Shown here piece by piece: positions 1 through 5,260 of a stretch of DNA of 5,260 nt. The notes under the pieces were generated by a model. The model did not search any database and had not been told where the DNA came from. It saw only the letters and a list, made by a program, of their open reading frames with translations. Source of the stretch: Gammaproteobacteria bacterium (GTDB lineage: Bacteria > Pseudomonadota > Gammaproteobacteria > Pseudomonadales > Azotimanducaceae); contig VXNE01000470.1 in the NCBI GenBank assembly GCA_009840715.1, positions 1-5,260 on the forward strand, given 5' to 3'. A program made the position numbers and the translations under genes. How positions within the stretch are numbered: position 1 is the first letter of the stretch; each line of letters begins with the position of its first letter.

Positions 1-37
1 TTTTTTAATGAACCGGCCACCCCCTAGATCTACCCGG
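1..37. other. Short AT-richer tail downstream of the sulfatase gene
   Basis: This is the end of the window, just after the sulfatase stop codon. It holds a 6-base inverted repeat (AACCGG at 11-16 and CCGGTT at 34-39) that overlaps the stop codon and encloses the 8-base palindrome TAGATCTA (25-32). On the minus-strand transcript the hairpin is followed by CAUUAAAAAA, an A-run rather than a U-run, so it does not look like an intrinsic terminator for the sulfatase. The A-run could be the leading A-tract of a terminator whose stem lies beyond the left edge, but that cannot be seen here. Confidence 0.4.
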
Positions 38-1528
38 TTATTTTCGTGGGATGCGTCTTATGTTTATACCAGCCTGGGCCGCGGCCGGGTCGTAGTCCGG
101 GTTGTGGGTCGGCAGGGTCGTGCCGACGGCCGCGAGGTACGCCTTCAGTTCCTCGTGCAGGGACGCGGCGACTTCGGGCCGGAAGGCCGACAGGTCCGTC
201 GTCTCGGAGAGGTCGAGGTCCAGGTCGTAGAGATACGTGCGTCCCGAGTCGAGCTCCCAGATCAGCTTGTGGTTGCCGCGGCGGATGGCCGTCTGCGGGG
301 CGACCTGCTTCATATTGCGGTACGCGCCGTAGTACCACACGAGAGGCTCGGTGCCCCGCTCGACTGCGCCTTCCCCGCCGTTCGTCAGCACGCCGTGCAG
401 GCTGCCGCCATCCTGGTTCTCCGGTAGCGGCCCCGAGGCGCCCACCCAGTCCGCGATGGTGGCGAAGAAATCGTAGCCGATGGCCGGGACGTCGCTGCGG
501 GTACCCCCGTCGATGCCCGGTCCGCGGATGAACAGCGGCACGCGGATGCCGCCTTCCCACACATGCGTCTTGCCCCACGCGAGCGGTACGTTGCTCGTCA
601 CCGGCAGGTCCGACTCGCCGCCGTTGTCCGATGTATAGATGACGTAGGTCGAATCCGCGAGCCCGTGCTCGTCGAGGGCGTCGAGGATGCGGCCGGCCCC
701 CGCGTCGAGATCCGCCGTCATGCCCGCGTACACGGTGTTCGTGTGGACGAGGTTGACGAAACGGCCGAACGGGCCGCCGGTCGGCGGCTCGGGCACGATG
801 AGGCCGTTGAAGTCCTGGACGGTCTCCGCCTTGGCCAGCACCGGCGTGTGCACGGCGTAGTAAGAAGCCTGCACGAAAAACGGCTTGCCGGCCGCCGCCT
901 GCTCGGCGATGAAGCGTACGGTCTCGTCCGTCACCTCGTCGGTGCGCTTCGGATCGGGCAGCCCCTGGTCTCCCGGTGCGTTGGTCGTGATGCCGTTGTG
1001 CGCGTCATAGCCGTGCAGTTCCGGGTTCTCCCCACCCATGTGCCACTTGCCGAAGTGGCCGGTCGCGTAGTCCGGGTCGTGGGCCTTCAGGAACTCCGCG
1101 ATCGTCACCTCCTCCTCGGCGAGGTCGCTGATCGGCAGCGGGACGTTCATGGGCTTATTGACGTACATGGCGTCGTAGAAGAACTGGATGCCCGCGCGTC
1201 CTTCTTCGTCCGGCACGACATCGATGATGTCCGTCGCGCCGAGGCGGGCGGCCGTCTTGCCCGTCTGGATGCTCATGCGCGTCGGCGAGCAGTTCGGCGC
1301 CGGCGAGTAGGCGTTCGAGAACGTCATGCCCTCCGCCGCAAGGCGTTCGAGGCTTGGCGTCCGGTAGAGGTCGCTCACCGAGTTCCGTACCCGGGCGTCC
1401 ATCTGCACGGACGTGCCGGTCCACCCCTGGTCGTCCGACAGGATCAGGACGATGTTCTGGGCGGCCCCGGGGAGTGCCCCGCCGACAAGGAACGCGGCAG
1501 CAAAGAGTGAGCGCAGTTTCCTGGGCAT
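38..1528 (-). CDS. Secreted formylglycine-dependent sulfatase (S1 / arylsulfatase-like, alkaline phosphatase superfamily)
   Basis: This enzyme should hydrolyse a sulfate ester in the periplasm, giving an alcohol or phenol plus sulfate. The protein is 496 residues from the chosen start, normal for the family. An N-terminal signal peptide (PRKLR, then a hydrophobic run, cleavage probably near residue 23) is followed directly by the metal-binding NIVLILSDDQG strand (D32, D33). The core motif C80-S-P-T-R84 matches C-x-P-x-R, in which Cys is converted to formylglycine. Other family residues are K161 and H163 in GHFGKWHMGG, H227 in YAVHTP, D301-N302 in TSDNGG, and K320 before WEGGIRVP. A C-terminal subdomain with LYDLDLDLSETTDL closes the protein. 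An upstream in-frame ATG at 1553-1555 would add nine residues (MQGLPLAEA). I prefer 1528 because it gives a textbook signal peptide, although a GAGG lies only 2 bases upstream and neither start has a good Shine-Dalgarno. Maturation needs a formylglycine-generating enzyme, not encoded here. The substrate is unknown: the S1 family covers aryl, alkyl and carbohydrate sulfates. It is the last visible gene of the row, about 93 bases after the receptor gene. Confidence 0.93.
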   Translation of the reverse strand: MPRKLRSLFAAAFLVGGALPGAAQNIVLILSDDQGWTGTSVQMDARVRNSVSDLYRTPSLERLAAEGMTFSNAYSPAPNCSPTRMSIQTGKTAARLGATDIIDVVPDEEGRAGIQFFYDAMYVNKPMNVPLPISDLAEEEVTIAEFLKAHDPDYATGHFGKWHMGGENPELHGYDAHNGITTNAPGDQGLPDPKRTDEVTDETVRFIAEQAAAGKPFFVQASYYAVHTPVLAKAETVQDFNGLIVPEPPTGGPFGRFVNLVHTNTVYAGMTADLDAGAGRILDALDEHGLADSTYVIYTSDNGGESDLPVTSNVPLAWGKTHVWEGGIRVPLFIRGPGIDGGTRSDVPAIGYDFFATIADWVGASGPLPENQDGGSLHGVLTNGGEGAVERGTEPLVWYYGAYRNMKQVAPQTAIRRGNHKLIWELDSGRTYLYDLDLDLSETTDLSAFRPEVAASLHEELKAYLAAVGTTLPTHNPDYDPAAAQAGINIRRIPRK

Positions 1529-1567
1529 CGCCTCGGCAAGCGGCAAACCTTGCATTCAACCGAGCTG

Positions 1568-1594
1568 CGCCCGCGTCTTCACGGCACGCGGGCG
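1568..1594 (-). repeat. Perfect 9-bp inverted repeat (hairpin) between receptor and sulfatase genes
   Basis: CGCCCGCGT (1568-1576) and ACGCGGGCG (1586-1594) form a perfect, very GC-rich 9-bp stem with a 9-base loop. It begins 27 bases after the receptor stop codon and ends 39 bases before the preferred sulfatase start, or 12 bases before the upstream ATG. No U-tract follows it on either strand, so a classical Rho-independent terminator is unlikely. It could stabilise the 3' end of the receptor mRNA, act as a partial terminator or processing site, or affect translation of the sulfatase. The pairing is seen directly; any function is inferred. Confidence 0.6.
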
Positions 1595-1621
1595 AAGGTC
1601 ACAGGCGACGTTTGCGGAGCG

Positions 1622-4000
1622 CTACCCGCGGAAGCGCACCCGGACGCCGAACGTCCGCGGCTGGTTCGTCGTGATGCGCGGGTCGTAGTAGCCGGAGTTC
1701 TGGAAGATCTCCGCCCGTTCGTCCGTCGCGTTGTTGACGAACAGCTCCGCTCCCCACGCCCCGTCGCGGAAGTTGATGCCCGCGCGCAGGTTGACCAGCG
1801 CATAGGAATCCAGGAGGACGGGTTCCTGCTCGCTCTGCCGGGCGAGCAGGTTCCAGCGCTCGTCGGTGTACGACCAGGTCGCCTGCCCGTAGATGTCGCG
1901 GTTCCCCGTGATCGCCTTGTCGTAGCGGAGGCCGAGCGTCCACGCCCACTCCGGCGTGTGCGCGAGCCGCCGCCCGTCCTCGGCGTAGACCAGCGGCGGA
2001 TCCCGGGCGATGGTCGCGAAGTCGCCTTCGAGTTCCGCGATGTTGTAGGCCAGCCCGCCAGTCAGCGTCCAGTTGGTGTTGATCCGGGCAACCATGTCGA
2101 GCTCGACGCCCTGGATCGTCGACCCGCCAACGTTGCGGCGGAAGTTGAACGGCACCGTCAGCAGGTCGTAGAGGACGGTGTAGAAGTTGTCCCAGTCGAT
2201 CATGTAGGCGGCGCCGTTCAGCACGACGCGGCCATCGGCCAGGGTCGACTTCCAGCCGACCTCGTAGGACTTGGTGTAGTCCGGCTCCACGAAGACGGGC
2301 ACCTCTGCATGGGTCACGTTCGGGTTGCGACGGCCCGGGCGGACGCCCTCGCCGTAGGCGAAATAGACCAGCAGGTCCTCGGACACGTCGTAGCGAACGT
2401 TGAACTTGTAGGTCTGCTCCTTGACCTCCGGCGCCTCTTCGTTCCGGGAGAATGTGCCCTTCGACTCCCATGGGTAGCCGCAGTTGAAGCCCCAGTCGTC
2501 GCCGTCCTCCCATCGAAAGTGCCGCGTTCCGGCAGACACGGTCAGGCGGTCGGTGAAGTCCCAGGACACGTCCCCGAAAAAGGCGGTGCTGTAGTCCTCG
2601 TACTTCCAGCCCGGGCAGCTCCACCACTCGTTCGGCAGGGGATCCACCCCGGCACCGCGCGTGTAGTCCGCGGCCGGACCCGTCTCGAAGTTGATGTTCT
2701 GCATGCGCCAGAATATGTGCCCGTTCCCCCAGCTCTTCTCCTGGAACACGCCCACCAGCCAGTTCAGCCGGCTCCCCGTGTCGCCCTTCGAGGTCAGGCG
2801 GATCTCGTGGCTGATGCGGCTGTTGTTGTCCTCGCTGTCGAAGTGCACGGTGGGGTCGGCGCAACCCGTGAAGCCGTACCAGTAGTAGTCCTCGCAGGCG
2901 TGCTGCTGGATCCATGCCCCGAACGAGGCGTACTCCACGTAGTCGGAGTAGTCGTTCACCGCGAAGTCCTGGCGGTCGTAGTAGGACACGGCGTAGATCA
3001 GGTCGCCGATCCCGGTCTCGCCGGAGAGCGTGAATCCGAGCTGGTCGCTGTCGACCTCCCGCCATTCCGGGCCGAAACGGGTGACCTCGAGGTCCCCGCG
3101 CCGGGTCGGGTCGTGGTTCCACGAGCCCACCGCGTCCAGGGACTGCGTGAATGCCGACGCCGTCGCGGTCCAGTTGTCCGTGAGATCCACGAGCAGCGAC
3201 ACCCGGCCACCCTGGGTCTCTTCCTCGTTGTAGTCCTCGCCGGCGTAGCGGTCGTTGTTGACGGTGACGCCGTTGCGGAACGTGAACTCGGAACGCCGGT
3301 TGTCGATGAAGCCGTTGCTCTTGTCGTACCAGAACACGCCCCGCAGCGCGGCTCGGTCGGACAGCGGAATGTTGACGAAGCCCTCGGCGGTGTAGGTGGT
3401 GTCGCCGTCGCTGATGCTGCCGCCCGTCAGGTCCGCGCCGTACTCGAACTTCTCCGGGTCTGGTTGCTTGCTGATGATGCGCACGGTTCCGGACACGGCG
3501 GACGCGCCGTAGTAGGTGCCCTCCGGTCCGCGCAGCACCTCGATGCGCTCGATGTCGTAGAGGTGCAGGTCGGGCGCTCCCCCGTTGCGGCCGGTCACCG
3601 GCTGCTCGTCGAGGTAGTAGGCCGTGGTCGCGGCGTTGGTGCGGAACACGTGCGGAATACCGCCGTCCGACACGCCGCGGATGTGCATGACCTGCGTCCC
3701 GGGGCCCACGCTGATGTAGGAGATCGACGCGCTCTGGTCCGCGAAGTCCTCGAAGCGGCTGATGTCGAGCCGGTCGATGTCGTCCGACGTGAACGCCTGG
3801 ATGCTGACCGGCGTGTCCTGGATGTTCTGCTCGCGCTTGCGGGCGGTGACGATGATCTCCTCGACGGTGGGCTGCGCCCCGGCGTCTTCGCCGGCGACCG
3901 GGACGGCGTACAGCCCCGACACGGCCGCGATGGCGGCGGCGATCTTCGTCTTGCGGAATGCGGGCACGGGGCCCGGCTTGTCAATGGCGCGGGTGGGCAT
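1622..4000 (-). CDS. TonB-dependent outer-membrane receptor
   Basis: This is a ligand-gated outer-membrane channel that uses TonB-ExbBD energy to bring a scarce or large ligand into the periplasm. The protein is 792 residues, a usual length. Residues 1 to about 38 form a signal peptide with a basic n-region (FRKTK) and an alanine-rich core. The TonB-box region is EEIIVTARKR (about 48-56). The plug domain (about 55-180) contains the family segments TPVSIQAF, MHIRGV and RIEVLRGPEGTYYGASAVSG. The rest is a beta-barrel with alternating aromatic strands ending in GVRVRFRG. Outer-membrane barrels normally end in an aromatic residue; here Phe is third from the end. Four cysteines (C369, C380, C462, C507) lie in Trp/Tyr-rich stretches that are probably extracellular loops. 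The ATG at 3998-4000 is chosen because GGGGAG sits 5 bases upstream; an in-frame TTG at 4028-4030 would only add ten residues unlike a signal sequence. There is no SusC-type N-terminal extension and no SusD neighbour. The substrate cannot be assigned. The adjacent sulfatase and alcohol dehydrogenase hint at a sulfated organic ligand; PQQ or a metal chelate is an alternative. Confidence 0.95.
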   Translation of the reverse strand: MPTRAIDKPGPVPAFRKTKIAAAIAAVSGLYAVPVAGEDAGAQPTVEEIIVTARKREQNIQDTPVSIQAFTSDDIDRLDISRFEDFADQSASISYISVGPGTQVMHIRGVSDGGIPHVFRTNAATTAYYLDEQPVTGRNGGAPDLHLYDIERIEVLRGPEGTYYGASAVSGTVRIISKQPDPEKFEYGADLTGGSISDGDTTYTAEGFVNIPLSDRAALRGVFWYDKSNGFIDNRRSEFTFRNGVTVNNDRYAGEDYNEEETQGGRVSLLVDLTDNWTATASAFTQSLDAVGSWNHDPTRRGDLEVTRFGPEWREVDSDQLGFTLSGETGIGDLIYAVSYYDRQDFAVNDYSDYVEYASFGAWIQQHACEDYYWYGFTGCADPTVHFDSEDNNSRISHEIRLTSKGDTGSRLNWLVGVFQEKSWGNGHIFWRMQNINFETGPAADYTRGAGVDPLPNEWWSCPGWKYEDYSTAFFGDVSWDFTDRLTVSAGTRHFRWEDGDDWGFNCGYPWESKGTFSRNEEAPEVKEQTYKFNVRYDVSEDLLVYFAYGEGVRPGRRNPNVTHAEVPVFVEPDYTKSYEVGWKSTLADGRVVLNGAAYMIDWDNFYTVLYDLLTVPFNFRRNVGGSTIQGVELDMVARINTNWTLTGGLAYNIAELEGDFATIARDPPLVYAEDGRRLAHTPEWAWTLGLRYDKAITGNRDIYGQATWSYTDERWNLLARQSEQEPVLLDSYALVNLRAGINFRDGAWGAELFVNNATDERAEIFQNSGYYDPRITTNQPRTFGVRVRFRG

Positions 4001-4005
4001 CGGCT

Positions 4006-4011
4006 CTCCCC
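4006..4011 (-). promoter_or_regulatory. Ribosome binding site of the TonB-dependent receptor gene
   Basis: GGGGAG on the minus strand, 5 bases before the ATG at 3998-4000. It is a good Shine-Dalgarno match at good spacing and decides the start against the in-frame TTG ten codons upstream. The rest of the gap up to 4079 holds a short CCCC-GTC-GGGG hairpin (4053-4063) and no convincing promoter. Confidence 0.7.
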
Positions 4012-4079
4012 GAAGTCTCTGCCTGCTCAATCGTGCGAGCTTACCCGAGCCACCCCGACGGGGGAAGATCGCCCGCCCG

Positions 4080-5260
4080 TCAACGCTGCCCCGTGATCCC
4101 TGTCGCCGGAACGTCTATCAGACCCAGGCCGGCCCTTGCGCGCTGGCGGATGTAGTGCCTGAGCGCTTCGAGATGTGCGTCCGAGAGGGCCGGATACGAT
4201 GGCATGCCGTTCTCGAGCAGCGTCCCCTCCCGCACCACGTCCTCGAACGCGCCGTCGGCGAGCACGATGGGAGACGCACGCAGGTCCGGAGCCGCCCCGC
4301 CCGATATGCCGTCCGCCCCGTGGCACATGAAGCAGTTCGCATACACCTCGAGGCCATAGTCCGCCAGGGCCTCGTCGATCTCGAACGCGGGATCCTCGAG
4401 GGGTACCGGCGGTGCGGGCGGTGGCGAGGCCGGCATCTCGGTCTCGCCCTCGAGCGAGAACGCCAGCACGCGCCGGGGATGCACGCCGTAGGCCCAGCCG
4501 AGCCCGTGCAACTCGTCCGTTCCGCCGCCGGAGGGTCCCGAACCCCAGCCGACCAGCAGCGCCAGGTATTGCCGGCCGTCGATGGCATAGGTGATCGGCG
4601 GCGCGACCACGCCGAGTCCCACCGGTTGCCGCCACAGGACTTCCCCGGTCGCAGCGTGATAGGCGACGAGATCTCCTTCGACGGTGCCCTGGAACACGAG
4701 GTCTCCCGCGGTCGTGAGCGTGCCGGGGTTCCAGGCGATGTCGAACGGCACTTCCCACACGCGCTCCCGCCGCACCGGGTCCCAGGCCTGCAGCGTCCCC
4801 TTCGGCTTGCCGGGAGCGAGGTCCACGGGGAGGGCAGCCACCCCGAAACCCTCCTTCGGTATCGGCGCCTGCCAGTTCGGCGACTTCCACAACGCGATGT
4901 CGATGCCCTCGTCCCCGAAGCGCCAGGTCTCGTGGATCGTCGGGATGTAGACGAGGCCATGCTCGGGGTTGTAGGACATCGACGGCCAGTTGTGGGCACC
5001 CATCGCCCCGGGCGTGATATGCACGGGACCGCCGTCCAGGTAGCGGACACCCGGATTTTCCACCGGGCGCCCCGTCTCCAAGTCCACGTGGCTCGCCCAG
5101 TTCACCTCCGCGATCGGCTCCGCCGAGACCAGCTTCCCGTCGCTGCGGTCGATCACGTAGAAGAAGCCGTTCTTCGGCGCGTGCATCAGGGCCTTGACGT
5201 CGCGCCCGTCGATCCTGAGGTCCGCCAGCACGATGTCCATGTTGGAGTTGTAGTCCCAGG
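4080..5260 (-). CDS. PQQ-dependent quinohemoprotein alcohol dehydrogenase, C-terminal part (gene cut by window edge)
   Basis: This periplasmic enzyme oxidises an alcohol with pyrroloquinoline quinone and a metal ion, passing electrons to its own heme c and then to a soluble electron acceptor or oxidase. The frame stays open to the right edge, so roughly the first 300 residues are missing, including the signal peptide and the vicinal Cys-Cys that contacts PQQ; 392 are visible. Counting from the first full codon, WDYNS (1-5) carries the presumed catalytic Asp (D2). K29 in APKNGFFYVIDR and N90-W91 in GAHNW match known PQQ-contact residues, with spacings close to those I recall from Comamonas quinohemoprotein ethanol dehydrogenase. 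Propeller W-motifs follow, for example AWDPVRRERVWEVP and AYHAATGEVLWRQP. A proline-rich linker (about 276-290) leads to a cytochrome c domain with heme motif C309-F-M-C312-H313 and probable axial ligand M352 (NGMPSYP). An internal Met at 5238-5240 is not the start, because family sequence continues upstream of it. The position two after D2 is Asn rather than the Asp typical of lanthanide enzymes. It is the most upstream visible gene, 79 bases before the receptor. The substrate alcohol is unknown. Confidence 0.93.
   Translation of the reverse strand, partial: WDYNSNMDIVLADLRIDGRDVKALMHAPKNGFFYVIDRSDGKLVSAEPIAEVNWASHVDLETGRPVENPGVRYLDGGPVHITPGAMGAHNWPSMSYNPEHGLVYIPTIHETWRFGDEGIDIALWKSPNWQAPIPKEGFGVAALPVDLAPGKPKGTLQAWDPVRRERVWEVPFDIAWNPGTLTTAGDLVFQGTVEGDLVAYHAATGEVLWRQPVGLGVVAPPITYAIDGRQYLALLVGWGSGPSGGGTDELHGLGWAYGVHPRRVLAFSLEGETEMPASPPPAPPVPLEDPAFEIDEALADYGLEVYANCFMCHGADGISGGAAPDLRASPIVLADGAFEDVVREGTLLENGMPSYPALSDAHLEALRHYIRQRARAGLGLIDVPATGITGQR

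Noticed and set aside
1..39. Intrinsic terminator after the sulfatase gene
   Set aside because: The AACCGG/CCGGTT stem is short with a 17-base loop, and on the transcript it is followed by A residues instead of U residues.
563..1510. A 315-codon open frame on the plus strand opposite the sulfatase gene
   Set aside because: It has the same codon-register effect against the sulfatase gene, an Arg/Val-rich translation and no family motifs.
4001..4030. Upstream TTG start for the receptor
   Set aside because: It would insert ten residues ahead of a good signal peptide, and the GGGGAG site is positioned for the ATG at 3998-4000.
4053..4063. Terminator hairpin between dehydrogenase and receptor genes
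   Set aside because: The CCCC-GTC-GGGG stem is only 4 bp with a 3-base loop and has no U-tract after it.
1550..4096. An 848-codon open frame on the plus strand across the whole receptor gene
   Set aside because: It is in exact codon register with the receptor gene, so stops could arise only where the receptor uses TTA, CTA or TCA, codons avoided in high-GC genomes. The translation is low-complexity, rich in Val, Arg, Ala and Asp, with no recognisable domain, while the minus-strand product is a clear receptor.
4027..4890. A 287-codon minus-strand frame within the dehydrogenase gene
   Set aside because: It overlaps the dehydrogenase in another frame and gives an Arg/Gly-rich product. The heme and PQQ motifs are all in the annotated frame.

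Overview
The window comes from a high-GC bacterial genome. It holds three consecutive genes, all on the minus strand and tightly spaced. Read in the direction of transcription (right to left) they are: the C-terminal part of a PQQ-dependent alcohol dehydrogenase with a fused cytochrome c domain (4080-5260, cut by the right edge); a TonB-dependent outer-membrane receptor (1622-4000); and a periplasmic formylglycine-type sulfatase (38-1528). The gaps are about 79 and 93 bases. Neither contains a recognisable promoter or a classical U-tract terminator, so a single transcription unit is plausible.

The organism is most likely a Gram-negative member of the Pseudomonadota, probably a gammaproteobacterium. 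The receptor begins its plug with the EEIIVTARKR-type segment that is very common in those lineages. It lacks the N-terminal extension of Bacteroidota SusC proteins, and no SusD partner is visible. Quinohemoprotein alcohol dehydrogenases fit the same assignment. No finer placement can be made from this sequence alone.

Taken together, the genes suggest an envelope-located catabolic cassette (inference). The receptor would bring a substrate across the outer membrane, the sulfatase would hydrolyse a sulfate ester to a free alcohol plus sulfate, and the quinohemoprotein would oxidise an alcohol and pass electrons to the respiratory chain. The substrate cannot be read from the sequence. An alternative is that the receptor imports PQQ or a metal chelate for the dehydrogenase.

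The most notable details are: an Asn at the dehydrogenase position that usually separates lanthanide from calcium enzymes; a perfect 9-bp GC-rich hairpin between the receptor and sulfatase genes; and four cysteines in aromatic-rich, probably extracellular, parts of the receptor barrel. I saw no RNA genes, CRISPR arrays, insertion sequences or attachment sites. The very long open frames on the plus strand are antisense shadows of these genes.
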